Program-made: the position numbers and the translations under genes
Shown here: positions 1 through 8,698 of the stretch, piece after piece
Layout of the letters: each line of letters begins with the position of its first letter
Position numbering within the stretch: position 1 is the stretch's first letter
From: Algoriphagus sp.
Lineage (GTDB): Bacteria; Bacteroidota; Bacteroidia; Cytophagales; Cyclobacteriaceae
Assembly (NCBI GenBank): GCA_030833985.1
Contig: JAURGC010000002.1
Location: forward strand, 1-51,407
Length of the DNA stretch: 51,407 bases
Reading direction: 5' to 3'
The notes under the pieces: generated by a model
The model's input: only the letters and a program-made list of their open reading frames with translations
Told to the model about the DNA's origin: nothing
Database searches by the model: none

Positions 1-784
1 CTATTTGTTCTTTATCAAATGCTTCTTTGATTTTCTCTAGAGTTTCGTAGTAAACTTCCCAATAGGAATCAGTACCCGTCCAAGCACGAACCACCAAATC
101 CAAGGAACTATCTCCAAAATTATTAAGCCATACTTCTGGCTCGGGTTCGGAATGAATGCGACTATCTTTTGCCAAAATTGAAAGGACAACCTTTCTTACT
201 TTTTTCAAATCCGAGGAATAAGCCACGCCCACGTTCATATCTACCCTTCTAGTTGGTTGTGAAGTGATGTTGATTACATCTGCATTGGCTAGGTTTCCAT
301 TCGGAATAACGACCTCCCTATTGTCAAAAGTAAGTAAGTGCGTATATAAAATATCAATTCGCTGCACCCTTCCTTTATGTCCCATCCCAATAATCACATC
401 CTCTACCTGGAAAGGCTTAAACAATAGAATCAAAACCCCGCCAGCAAAATTGGATAGGGATCCTTGCAATGCGAGACCTATTGCCAATCCTGCCGCTCCC
501 AAAATCGCAAAGAAAGACGACATGGGCACACCCACAATCGTAGCCACACCGATAAATAAGGAAACAAAAAGCAACGCTTTAACCAATCCTAGTAAGAAGG
601 TACTTAAAGAAAGGTTGGTGTCTCTTTTTTCTAAAATTAATTGAAAGGCAATTAGCAATTTATTGACTGCAAACCTGCCTACGAAATAAAAAATAATCGC
701 GTACAATAAGGAGGGTATTACCTGATAAAGAAGTTGAATTCCTTCATCCAAGAGGGTTTTTAAAGTTTCTGGAGATAATTCCAT
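1..784 (-). CDS. MscS-family small-conductance mechanosensitive channel, C-terminus cut off by window edge
   Basis: The frame is open from an ATG at 784 to the window start, giving 261 residues without a stop. Hydrophobic segments lie at about 20-42, 62-86 and 91-121. The last has the Gly/Ala-rich pore-helix pattern AAGLAIGLALQGSLSNFAGG of MscS, and the beta domain that follows carries VVIPNGNLANADVIN, close to the family's IPNG motif. MscS proteins open under membrane tension and release solutes during osmotic downshock; the site is the inner membrane. Only the end of the C-terminal alpha/beta domain should be missing. The gene starts 10 bp after the methyltransferase stop on the same strand, so it may be the last gene of the PKS-methyltransferase transcript. 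The family is certain; co-transcription is inference. Confidence 0.9.
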   Translation of the reverse strand, partial: MELSPETLKTLLDEGIQLLYQVIPSLLYAIIFYFVGRFAVNKLLIAFQLILEKRDTNLSLSTFLLGLVKALLFVSLFIGVATIVGVPMSSFFAILGAAGLAIGLALQGSLSNFAGGVLILLFKPFQVEDVIIGMGHKGRVQRIDILYTHLLTFDNREVVIPNGNLANADVINITSQPTRRVDMNVGVAYSSDLKKVRKVVLSILAKDSRIHSEPEPEVWLNNFGDSSLDLVVRAWTGTDSYWEVYYETLEKIKEAFDKEQI

Positions 785-794
785 AGGTATCGTG

Positions 795-1502
795 TTAAAT
801 GGTTACTTCTATTTGCCAGCGAAACGCCCAGCGCCACTGAATTTTAGTTTTGTGTAGGCCTGCTTGATGGAAAATCACCCTCCACTCCTTTCTAGTAAAA
901 CTCCGCAAAACAGAAAGTGGAGCATCATTTTGGACCATTGGTGATTTGCTAAACCAAGCGGTCAGCCATTTGATTGTATAATAGGCAAGGGGATGACGAT
1001 GAAGATCATTGATAACAAACCCTATCCTAGCCTTTTTTTTTAACACTAAAAAAAGTTGAATTAGTTCCTCGTCAGTAAAATGATGGGTAAACAAGGTGCA
1101 GGTGACGAGATCCACTTGCTCATCCAAAAACTTGGGATCAAACGCATTGACAACCTGCCAATCCACTTCTTCAACTTCTTGCTGCCGCCATTTTGCAAAT
1201 TCAATGGTATTCGCATTGGCATCAGCACCAATAAACTGGATGGACAATTTATGCTTTTTTGCCCAGGTGGCCATGACCGCAACCATGTCTCCCCCTCCAC
1301 AACCCAAATCTACCACCTGGTACCTCGCCTGAGGGGCTGCTGCTTGAATTAAGCTCTTCAACCCCCAATTGGTCACCTGATTACCTCCCAGCCAGCGATT
1401 GATAATTTTCAATTCCCGAAGGGTTTGCTCCAAGACAGGGCCTGAACAATCCAGGTCGTCCATAATTTCTTTTTCCTTGGAGCGTTTTGAAAATCTATTC
1501 AT
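795..1502 (-). CDS. Class I SAM-dependent methyltransferase of the type III PKS locus
   Basis: This 235-residue protein has the SAM-binding motif I VVDLGCGGGD at residues 63-72, an acidic residue ending strand 2 (IGADAN, about 91-96), and a Rossmann-type continuation (DLVTCTLFTHHF). This places it in the class I methyltransferases of the Methyltransf_11/25 type. The start overlaps the PKS stop by 4 bp (ATGA), which implies translational coupling. The likely role is O- or C-methylation of the polyketide product, by analogy with the methyltransferases beside alkylresorcinol synthases in Streptomyces (SrsB). That analogy is one of context and not of shared protein family. The substrate cannot be read from the sequence. 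Confidence 0.85.
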   Translation of the reverse strand: MNRFSKRSKEKEIMDDLDCSGPVLEQTLRELKIINRWLGGNQVTNWGLKSLIQAAAPQARYQVVDLGCGGGDMVAVMATWAKKHKLSIQFIGADANANTIEFAKWRQQEVEEVDWQVVNAFDPKFLDEQVDLVTCTLFTHHFTDEELIQLFLVLKKKARIGFVINDLHRHPLAYYTIKWLTAWFSKSPMVQNDAPLSVLRSFTRKEWRVIFHQAGLHKTKIQWRWAFRWQIEVTI

Positions 1503-2578
1503 CGTTTTTCAAATAAACTCGATTCTAGCGTTAAACCAGGACCAAAACCTAGTGCTAAAATTTCTCCTTGAATGCAATCATCTTGCAGCATTCTCTCCAA
1601 AACAAATAAAATACTGGCTGAAGACATGTTGCCGCAGGTACGCAGTACCTCGAAGGCATGTCGATTTACATCTGGAGCTAGTCCAAAGGCCTCCTGAACT
1701 TGAATCAAAATTTGTTTGCCTCCAGGATGAATCGCTACATGCGGTACCTGGGAAAAATTAAACTTGGATTCAAAGAGATCGCGAAGTCCTCGGATACCTT
1801 GGTTGAGAAGGGAAGGTATATACTGACTGAGACGCATCTCAAATCCAAAATCACCGATTCTCCAAGCCATGTCTTTTTCCCCCTCCCAAAGCACTTCACT
1901 GAAGTATTTTTTAATCTGCAGGCCAGTATCGGATTGCATGACTAAGGCAGCGGCTGCCCCATCACCAAAAAGTGAGTTGGCCAATAAATTATCCTCGGTA
2001 TATTCCTTCTGAAAATGTAACGTACAGAGTTCCACAGAAACCACCAAAACACGGGCTTTTGGGTTGGCTTTGACCAATTGGTCTGCAAGTCGGAGCCCCG
2101 TAAAAGCTGCATAGCAACCCATAAAGTGAATACAGTAGCGTTCTATTGAACTAGCCATATCCAATCTACGGATCAGGCCTAATTCTACCCCAGGAGCCAC
2201 CATCCCTGTGCAAGACACCAAAATCAAATGGGTTAGGGAAGAAGGTGCCACCTGTGCCTTTTCTAGAGCCGTACGGACAGCCTGCTCAGCCAGTGCAGCT
2301 GCTTCTACCTCAAAGACATCCATTCGTGCGGCTGTGCCCGGAAAAGGATGCAACTCCTTATTTTTAGGGAAGAAGGTAAATTCAGACACCTCCTCTTTTT
2401 CAAAATCTTTCAGAACACTATGGCGTGATTCTATCCCAGACTTTCGGTACAAAAAATCAAGCTTTCGTTTCTCTTGTCCATCCAGTTGGTGAGCCAACTG
2501 CATGAAGCGCGAGATTTTCGCTTGGGGTATTGGCGCTCCAGGATTGGAAATGCCGATACTAACGATACTGGAATTCAT
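1499..2578 (-). CDS. Type III polyketide synthase (chalcone/stilbene synthase-like)
   Basis: The protein has 359 residues, normal for bacterial type III PKSs. It shows the complete Cys-His-Asn triad: Cys155 in FMGCYAAF, His284 in AIHPGGKQI and Asn317 in CGNMSSASI. The C-terminal ALGFGPGLTLE segment matches the GFGPG signature of chalcone synthases. Such enzymes extend an acyl starter, often a fatty acyl-CoA in bacteria, with malonyl-CoA and cyclise the chain to an alkylresorcinol or alkylpyrone; they act as cytosolic homodimers. The gene is first on its strand, coupled to the methyltransferase by a 4-bp overlap, and divergent from the UbiA gene across an 89-bp gap. The enzyme class is certain; starter unit, chain length and product are not known. 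Confidence 0.95.
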   Translation of the reverse strand: MNSSIVSIGISNPGAPIPQAKISRFMQLAHQLDGQEKRKLDFLYRKSGIESRHSVLKDFEKEEVSEFTFFPKNKELHPFPGTAARMDVFEVEAAALAEQAVRTALEKAQVAPSSLTHLILVSCTGMVAPGVELGLIRRLDMASSIERYCIHFMGCYAAFTGLRLADQLVKANPKARVLVVSVELCTLHFQKEYTEDNLLANSLFGDGAAAALVMQSDTGLQIKKYFSEVLWEGEKDMAWRIGDFGFEMRLSQYIPSLLNQGIRGLRDLFESKFNFSQVPHVAIHPGGKQILIQVQEAFGLAPDVNRHAFEVLRTCGNMSSASILFVLERMLQDDCIQGEILALGFGPGLTLESSLFEKR

Positions 2579-2667
2579 GGACCTAAGTTACCAAAATAGT
2601 TCTAATTTAGTTTGCACATGGCCCCTTTTCAAAATAGCTGTATCTTGAACCCCATGATAAATAGCAA

Positions 2668-3561
2668 ATGATCACACGCTCCACCCTCCTACACCTCCGC
2701 ATCCCATTTTCATTTTTCTTGATGCCGGTTTTTTTATTTGCATTGGCCTTAACACCCAATCATAACGAGCTACGAATGCTCCTTGTTTTTTTGAGTCTGC
2801 ATGTGTTTCTCTATCCCAGTAGCAACGGGTACAACAGTTACTATGACAAGGATGAAGAGTCCATAGGTGGGCTAAAACGTCCACCCAAGGTGACTAGCGA
2901 CCTGTATAGCTGGTCACTCATTTTTTTTGGTGTTGCATTGGCCTTGGGAGTTTGCATCAACTGGGAGTTGGCAGGTATGCTTGGCTTGTATGGGGTAGTC
3001 AGCATGGCCTATAGTCATCCTACCATCCGCCTTAAAAAACATGCTTGGACTAGCTGGATGATTGCAGGACTCTTCCAAGGGTACTTTACGTTCGCAATGG
3101 CCTATGCAGGCCTAAGTAATTTAGGTTGGGAGGTGCTCTACAAGCCGCATGTTCTCCTTCCAGGATTACTAACCAGCCTCATGCTCTGGGGCAATTACCC
3201 GCTTACACAGGTATATCAGCATGGAGAAGATGCCCGCAGAGGCGATCGTACGCTGAGTCTACTTCTTGGAATTAAGGGTACTTTTGCTTTTTCTGCACTA
3301 TTTTTTATGTTGACGGCTTCTGCTTTTGTCTGGTATTTTGTGGATAAAGGGCAAACTCCAATTGCTGGATACTACTTAATCGCAGCGACACCTATTGCGT
3401 TATTTTTCCTGATTTGGATGGGTCTGATCCTTCGAGAGCCTAAAAAATACGCGATTTATAGCTGGGCGATGGGGATGAATTTCATTTCTGCATTCTCCCT
3501 GAATGCCTTTTTTATTTACTATTTTCTCGAAAACACTCAGATTTTGCAAGTATTTAATTGA
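2668..3561 (+). CDS. UbiA-family membrane prenyltransferase
   Basis: This 297-residue protein has about eight or nine hydrophobic segments. The first polar loop carries NGYNSYYDKDEE (53-64), a variant of the NDxxDxxxD diphosphate/Mg-binding motif. A second loop has EDARRGDRTL (187-196), matching the second Asp-rich motif of UbiA/MenA enzymes. UbiA proteins move a prenyl group onto an aromatic acceptor in the membrane. The neighbours suggest that the acceptor is the aromatic polyketide of the adjacent type III PKS, rather than a menaquinone precursor. The gene is divergent from the PKS and converges with the FAD oxidoreductase, leaving only 2 bp between the stops. A 5-codon reading frame at 2654 overlaps the start (AATGA). 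Family assignment is firm; the substrate is inference. Confidence 0.88.
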   Translation: MITRSTLLHLRIPFSFFLMPVFLFALALTPNHNELRMLLVFLSLHVFLYPSSNGYNSYYDKDEESIGGLKRPPKVTSDLYSWSLIFFGVALALGVCINWELAGMLGLYGVVSMAYSHPTIRLKKHAWTSWMIAGLFQGYFTFAMAYAGLSNLGWEVLYKPHVLLPGLLTSLMLWGNYPLTQVYQHGEDARRGDRTLSLLLGIKGTFAFSALFFMLTASAFVWYFVDKGQTPIAGYYLIAATPIALFFLIWMGLILREPKKYAIYSWAMGMNFISAFSLNAFFIYYFLENTQILQVFN

Positions 3562-3563
3562 GA

Positions 3564-4682
3564 TTAGAACGGTTGACCGTGGGTGTTTTTGACTAGAGTA
3601 CGGGCCACAAATGGAACATGCTGAATGAGGTTTCTTGCCAATACAGAACCCCTGCCTGAACCGAAAAGTCCCTGTATGGCTTTGCCTACACCTAAACGAT
3701 GGTAAAACTGGGCATTCCAGGATTGAAAGTATCGCTCTTCCACCTCTTTTCGGGTATTCCCTTCTTCCAAGGCCTCCGTCACCAATAAGGCCGAATGCAT
3801 GGCCATCGCCATCCCATTGCCACAAAGGGGAGTAATTAATCCAGCTGAATCCCCTAGCAGTAGTAAGTGATTTTCTACCGGCTTTTTGCGCTCAAAATTG
3901 ATCTCCGTAATAACTTCCGGCTTTTCCCATAGAAAGGTACTTCCTTCAAATATTCGTTTTAATAAGGGATTTTTCCAAAGTATGGCCCGTTCCATTTCTT
4001 GAATCGAGCCGTACTGCCTAAGCTGATCCCGATTGCCCAAGTAACAAAGGTTAAACTTCCCGTCTTCAATGGCATTGAACCCGCAATAGCCACCCTGAAA
4101 ATTATGTAAGGCCACTGTATGGGTTGATCCTTCTGCCTGAACATGGTATTTGACCCCGATATATGGGCTTCGTTTCGTAAAAAAGGGGCGCTCCAATACC
4201 TGATCCAACTTGCTTCGTTTACCAAATGCACCTAAGACTATAGGCACACTCAAGGATTGAAAATCTGAAAGATCAACTTGAAAGTGATCCTCTTCCTCCA
4301 AATACTCGAGATTGGTTACTGTAGTACCCGTCAGGAAGTTTACTCCCTCCTTGCCTGCTTTTTGGTACAGCCAATTGTCTAAAGCATACCTACTGATTCC
4401 AAAACCACCCAAGTCTAAGGGGAGGAGAACCGCCTTTCCTTTTGTATCCGAAAACTCAAACGTATCGATAGAGGGAAGTTCTAAAAAATCTGGATAGAGC
4501 CCATTTCGCTTCAAAAATCCAAGGACTTCGTTGGAAACATACTCCCCGCAGACACGATGAAAAGGATAGCTCTTTTTTTCCACCACAGTAACAGTGTAGC
4601 CCTTTTTGACCAATAATAAGGAAGCCACAAGACCAGAAAGCCCCCCACCAACAATCAGTACCTCACCATACTTCTTTTTCAA
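3564..4682 (-). CDS. FAD-dependent oxidoreductase (geranylgeranyl reductase/aromatic hydroxylase type), TTG start
   Basis: The 372-residue protein begins with a Rossmann FAD-binding motif, VGGGLSG (11-17), followed by an acidic residue after strand 2 (VVEKK) and a conserved-looking FHRVCGEYVS segment. The second FAD motif is LLLGDSAGLITPLCGNG (274-290). This pattern is shared by geranylgeranyl reductases, flavin hydroxylases and flavin halogenases. In this locus it could hydroxylate or oxidise the resorcinol to a quinone, or reduce a prenyl chain. No ATG exists in frame near the N-terminus: upstream codons run to TGC-ATA-GTA-AAA-TCA-AAG-GCG, so TTG at 4680-4682 is the best start. The family is clear; the exact reaction is open. 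Confidence 0.88.
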   Translation of the reverse strand: MKKKYGEVLIVGGGLSGLVASLLLVKKGYTVTVVEKKSYPFHRVCGEYVSNEVLGFLKRNGLYPDFLELPSIDTFEFSDTKGKAVLLPLDLGGFGISRYALDNWLYQKAGKEGVNFLTGTTVTNLEYLEEEDHFQVDLSDFQSLSVPIVLGAFGKRSKLDQVLERPFFTKRSPYIGVKYHVQAEGSTHTVALHNFQGGYCGFNAIEDGKFNLCYLGNRDQLRQYGSIQEMERAILWKNPLLKRIFEGSTFLWEKPEVITEINFERKKPVENHLLLLGDSAGLITPLCGNGMAMAMHSALLVTEALEEGNTRKEVEERYFQSWNAQFYHRLGVGKAIQGLFGSGRGSVLARNLIQHVPFVARTLVKNTHGQPF

Positions 4683-4788
4683 CGCCTTTGATTTTACTAT
4701 GCAACCGCCTGTAAAAAAATTAGTTTAGGAACCATCCTATCTTCCTGTTTTGGAAGTTAGTATATTTTCAAAAAAATAGAAACAAACT

Positions 4789-7326
4789 ATGAACACATCC
4801 ATTCCCATCGCATTAAGGAGAACTGCATTGGTGGTAGGCCTCCTGGGTGCAATGCTTCAGGCTGAGGATTCTTTTGCACAAAGGAAAAAGAAAAAAGGTA
4901 AGGAAGCCCCTACTACTACTGCTCCTGCAGTACGACCAGCACCAGCAGGACCTGCCAATGGTCCCAAACCTTACAAGGAAGTTATCACAGCCAAAGCAAA
5001 AACTATGGCTGGACTTTTTAAGGTACATCAAATCGACGAAAAATACTTTTACGAAATCCCAGATTCCTTGCTTGGAAGGGACATGCTGCTAGTGGTGCGT
5101 ATCGCAAAAACTGCTGATGGCATCGGCTATGGCGGAGAAAACACCAGTAACATGATGGTGCGTTGGGAAAAGAACAAAGACGACATCTTACTAAAGGTCG
5201 TTTCTTTAAACAATTATGCCGCAGATTCCTTACCGATTGCCAAAGCGGTGGCAGCATCCAATTTGGAACCTATCCTCCAGCGATTCCCAATTAAAGCAAG
5301 GCAAACGGATTCAACAGGTACAGTAATTGAAGCGACAGACTTGTTTTCAAAAGACAATCAAGCTTTGGGATTACAGCGCAACAGAAGAACCCAGTACCGG
5401 GTAACACGATTGGATAACGAGCGTTCTTACATTCAGCATATCCATAGCTATCCCATCAACGTGGAGGCACGCTATGTACTCACTTATGCTGCTGGCGAAC
5501 CTCCATCCAATAGTGTAACTGGCTTGATTACGCTAGAAATGAATGCTTCAATGATCCTTCTGCCCAAAGTGCCGATGCAACAACGTCTTGCTGATCAGCG
5601 TGTAGGCTGGTTTGCCAGATCCTATGTGGACTACGGAGCAGATGAACAAAGAGCTTCTTCAAGACGATTTTTGGATCGTTGGAGATTGGAAGTTAAGCCA
5701 GAAGATCGCGAGAAATTTGCTCGTGGAGAATTGGTTGAGCCGGTTAAACCAATTGTGTATTACATTGACCCTGCCACCCCTGCCAAGTGGGTACCTTATT
5801 TGAAGCAAGGGGTGGAAGATTGGCAAAAAGCCTTTGAAGCTGCTGGCTTTAAAAATGCGATATTGGCCAAAGAAGCTCCTACCCCAGCAGAGGATCCGAC
5901 CTGGAGCCCTGAGGATGCACGGTACTCGGTGATCCGCTATTTTGCCTCTAATATTCAAAATGCATATGGCCCACACGTATCTGATCCTCGTTCTGGAGAA
6001 ATCTTGGAGTCCGACATCGGATGGTACCACAACGTGATGAACTTACTTCGCAACTGGTTCTTCATCCAGACTGCTGCGATCAACCCAGATGCAAGATCCG
6101 TCAAGTTTGACGACGAGGTAATGGGCCGCTTGATCCGATTTGTCTCTGCTCATGAGGTAGGACATACACTTGGCTTACCGCACAACTTTGCTTCTTCGGT
6201 AGCTTACCCAGTAGAAAAATTGCGAGATGCGGCCTTTACCAAGGAATTTGGTACGGCGCCATCCATCATGGACTATGCCCGATTCAACTATGTAGCTCAA
6301 CCAGAAGATCAAGGAGTAAGTTTGATGCCAGATGTAGGCCCTTACGACAAATACGCGATCATGTGGGGATACAAGCCTATTTTGGAAGCCAACAGCCCAG
6401 AAGAAGAACTTACCACCTTAAACCAATGGATTCTGGACAAGAAAGGGGATCCTGTGTATCGATACGGACGTCAAGGCAATAGCTACGACCCCACTACCCA
6501 GTCTGAAGATTTGGGAGACAACTCCGTGACCGCTTCTGAATATGGAATCAAAAACTTGAAGCGCATCCTACCTAACCTACGCGAATGGACAACAGAAAAG
6601 GATAAGCCAGCAAAAAATTACGATGACCTAGAAGAAATGTACGGACAAGTAATTGGCCAATTTAATCGCTACATGGGCCATGTACGTACCCATGTGGGTG
6701 GCGTAATGGAAATCTACCGATCTTCAGGGCAGGGGGAAGCCGTGTACACGCACCAAAGCAAAGAAATGCAGAAGGCCGCTGTGGATTTTGTCAACAGGCA
6801 ATTATTCAGCACCCCAAGCTGGTTGATGGACGAGTCCATCATTGCCAGAATCGAAGACTTCGGTGCATTAGAGCGTATTCGTGGCATCCAAGTAAGTACC
6901 CTAAATGGCATCTTGGAGTGGGGTAGATTAGGTAGGGTAATTGAAAACGAAGCATTGAATGGATCAAAAGCCTACAAAATCACCGAGCTATTTGATGATT
7001 TGAGAAAAGGAATTTGGACCGAACTTGCTGCAGGAAAAACTATTGACGTACACCGCAGAGCATTGCAACGCGCACACATCGAGCGATTGGAATTGCTCTT
7101 GACAGGAAGCGTGGCTCCCTTGCCAGCTCAATTTAGAGCTTTTATGGGCCCACAGATCAATGCCGCCCAATCTGATATTCGTCCCATGGCTAGAGCGGAA
7201 TTGAAAACGCTGCAAAGCCAGATTAGGGCTGCCATCGGAAGAACTTCTGACCGTATGAGTAAACTTCATCTCGAGGATGTAGGAGAACGAATCAACAAAA
7301 TCTTGAAGGAAACTTCAGGAGAGTAA
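4789..7326 (+). CDS. Secreted zinc-dependent metalloprotease, DUF5117/DUF4953 type
   Basis: This 845-residue protein has an N-terminal signal peptide (basic start, hydrophobic stretch, cleavage near SFAQ at about 28-31) and then a Lys-rich and Thr/Pro/Ala-rich linker to about residue 60. The catalytic motif HEVGHTLGLPHN (455-466) is an extended HExxHxxGxxH zinc site, so H455, H459 and H465 are the ligands and E456 the base. The MDYARFNY sequence at 494 sits where a metzincin Met-turn would be. Proteins of this build are common in Bacteroidota and are predicted periplasmic or exported peptidases of unknown substrate. The gene is monocistronic, with a strong terminator right after the stop. Confidence 0.88.
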   Translation: MNTSIPIALRRTALVVGLLGAMLQAEDSFAQRKKKKGKEAPTTTAPAVRPAPAGPANGPKPYKEVITAKAKTMAGLFKVHQIDEKYFYEIPDSLLGRDMLLVVRIAKTADGIGYGGENTSNMMVRWEKNKDDILLKVVSLNNYAADSLPIAKAVAASNLEPILQRFPIKARQTDSTGTVIEATDLFSKDNQALGLQRNRRTQYRVTRLDNERSYIQHIHSYPINVEARYVLTYAAGEPPSNSVTGLITLEMNASMILLPKVPMQQRLADQRVGWFARSYVDYGADEQRASSRRFLDRWRLEVKPEDREKFARGELVEPVKPIVYYIDPATPAKWVPYLKQGVEDWQKAFEAAGFKNAILAKEAPTPAEDPTWSPEDARYSVIRYFASNIQNAYGPHVSDPRSGEILESDIGWYHNVMNLLRNWFFIQTAAINPDARSVKFDDEVMGRLIRFVSAHEVGHTLGLPHNFASSVAYPVEKLRDAAFTKEFGTAPSIMDYARFNYVAQPEDQGVSLMPDVGPYDKYAIMWGYKPILEANSPEEELTTLNQWILDKKGDPVYRYGRQGNSYDPTTQSEDLGDNSVTASEYGIKNLKRILPNLREWTTEKDKPAKNYDDLEEMYGQVIGQFNRYMGHVRTHVGGVMEIYRSSGQGEAVYTHQSKEMQKAAVDFVNRQLFSTPSWLMDESIIARIEDFGALERIRGIQVSTLNGILEWGRLGRVIENEALNGSKAYKITELFDDLRKGIWTELAAGKTIDVHRRALQRAHIERLELLLTGSVAPLPAQFRAFMGPQINAAQSDIRPMARAELKTLQSQIRAAIGRTSDRMSKLHLEDVGERINKILKETSGE

Positions 7327-7334
7327 GAAAAAAA

Positions 7335-7359
7335 GGGCGCCAATTGGCGCCCTTTTTTT
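7335..7359 (+). terminator. Rho-independent terminator of the metalloprotease gene
   Basis: A perfect 18-nt palindrome, GGGCGCCAATTGGCGCCC, at 7335-7352 starts 9 bases after the stop codon and is followed by seven T. A run of A precedes it, so it could act in both directions, but the only gene that ends here is on the plus strand. Confidence 0.92.
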
Positions 7360-7402
7360 CTCTACTTGATTTTTTGTTACTTTGGATACCAATCCCAATT
7401 TC

Positions 7403-7816
7403 ATGTCCTCACCACTTCAAATCTTAAAGCACCACCGATTACGCATTACAGATTGTAGACTGGTAATCATTGAGGAGTTTTTGGATAAAAGTATTGCCCT
7501 TTCTCACTCGGATTTGGAAGAAGCTCTAAATAAAAAATTTGATCGAGTTACCATCTACCGCACGCTAAAAACATTTTTAGAGAAGGATTTAATACACAAA
7601 GTATTGGATGATAGTGGGGCCACAAAGTATGCCTTTTGCAGTCATGGGGAAGAGAAGCATGCACACAACCACGAGCATGTGCACTTCAAATGTGAAAAAT
7701 GCGAGGAGACGACATGCCTCGAAGCTATTTCCTTACCTACAATTCCACTGCCAAAGGGTTTTGAAAAAAAAGAAATGAACCTACTCGTTCAAGGGATCTG
7801 CGAAAAATGTCATTAA
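7403..7816 (+). CDS. Fur/PerR-family metal-dependent transcriptional regulator
   Basis: The 137-residue protein has the Fur layout: an N-terminal winged helix (RITDCRLVIIEEF, then the recognition helix region FDRVTIYRTLKTF), a His-rich hinge (HAHNHEHVHF) and a zinc site made of CEKCEETTC plus the C-terminal CEKC. An upstream TTG at 7382 extends the frame by seven residues, but ATG at 7403 gives the usual N-terminus. The family represses iron, zinc or peroxide genes when metal is bound; which metal applies here cannot be told. It stands alone after a terminator and converges with a small membrane-protein gene. It differs clearly from the second Fur-family gene at 48.6 kb. Confidence 0.9.
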   Translation: MSSPLQILKHHRLRITDCRLVIIEEFLDKSIALSHSDLEEALNKKFDRVTIYRTLKTFLEKDLIHKVLDDSGATKYAFCSHGEEKHAHNHEHVHFKCEKCEETTCLEAISLPTIPLPKGFEKKEMNLLVQGICEKCH

Positions 7817-7833
7817 TACCAGTGAGGGCCCTC

Positions 7834-8034
7834 TTATTCTGATTCCGCAAGTTCTTTTTTTGGCCAAGATACCCCTGGAGGTAAATCCAACACAGGTGGA
7901 ATAAGGTCAATTCCTTCTCCTTCGTCTCCACCGGAAGCTTTAGTGAGTTTAGATTTGGCCCAAATTCCCAAAAAGTAGCTCAACAGGACATAGGTAAATC
8001 CGCAAAGAATAAAGTCAAGTAGGGTGGAGCTCAT
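7834..8034 (-). CDS. Small hypothetical membrane protein, 66 residues
   Basis: ATG at 8034 opens a 66-residue frame with one hydrophobic helix (about 5-24, LLDFILCGFTYVLLSYFLGIW) followed by a polar, acidic and Pro-rich tail (GDEGEGIDLIPPVLDLPP). I do not recognise a family. It lies in a 350-bp space between two plus-strand genes with no better candidate on either strand, and its composition is protein-like. The function is unknown. Confidence 0.55.
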   Translation of the reverse strand: MSSTLLDFILCGFTYVLLSYFLGIWAKSKLTKASGGDEGEGIDLIPPVLDLPPGVSWPKKELAESE

Positions 8035-8168
8035 CCTTTTTTTATTCGAAATTTAAAAGAACATCCCAAAATAGCAAGTGCTAAGTGTAAGAACACAAGA
8101 CTTTGGTCCCCTAGTATTTGCTTAATCAATGGGATAGGTGGATATTTGCTCCCGAAACTTTCGGCACC

Positions 8169-8639
8169 ATGATTATCAAAACCAAAAAATACCAACTCCC
8201 TACAGGTACCTACATTAAAATGGGGTTAATTTCCATCCTCAAAGAACAGTGGTGGGTTATTTTGATTGCCTTGGCAATCTGCTGTGGCTATTTCTGGATA
8301 GCTTCCTTATGGTGGTTTTTTGGCGCATTGATTGCTTATGGTTTGTATGTGCTCTTCTGGGCGATACAATTTACGGGGGTGACCCAGATGGAACAGAACA
8401 AACCCATTTTTCAAAAAATGGCCTACGAAATTGACAGTCGACAAATCGTAATGAAAGTTTCTGTGAAAGAAGGAATGCCCGTGCAATGGAACATGATCAA
8501 AAGAGTAGAAATTACAAAGGATGCTTTTGTCTTGTACCTTTCCAAAGCTCAATTTATCCACCTCCCCTTTCGAATTTTCAATTCTGAGAACGATAAAAAA
8601 TTCTTGGAAACTATCTTAAAACGAAAAGAGTTGATCTAG
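8169..8639 (+). CDS. YcxB-like membrane-anchored protein of unknown function
   Basis: From ATG 8169 the protein has 156 residues: a short basic N-terminus (MIIKTKKYQLP), two adjacent membrane segments at about 28-60, and a soluble C-terminal part ending in IHLPFRIFNSENDKKFLETI. That C-terminal block resembles the YcxB-like domain, a small PH-like fold of unknown role. A TTG at 8118 would add 17 residues, but the MIIKTKKYQLP beginning looks like the natural N-terminus. The gene runs in the same direction as rlmH with a 59-bp gap. Confidence 0.75.
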   Translation: MIIKTKKYQLPTGTYIKMGLISILKEQWWVILIALAICCGYFWIASLWWFFGALIAYGLYVLFWAIQFTGVTQMEQNKPIFQKMAYEIDSRQIVMKVSVKEGMPVQWNMIKRVEITKDAFVLYLSKAQFIHLPFRIFNSENDKKFLETILKRKELI

Positions 8640-8698
8640 AAACCTTGGGGCTGGCTACGTTAAGACCCCATTTTTTTCATTTTTTAATTAGCAAAGCC

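Noticed and set aside
264-644. 126-residue plus-strand frame
   Set aside because: It lies antisense to the MscS coding frame, which has clear family motifs; the plus-strand translation has no recognisable feature.
2654-2671. Five-codon upstream frame overlapping the UbiA start
   Set aside because: It could couple translation but is too short to separate from chance; noted only in the UbiA entry.
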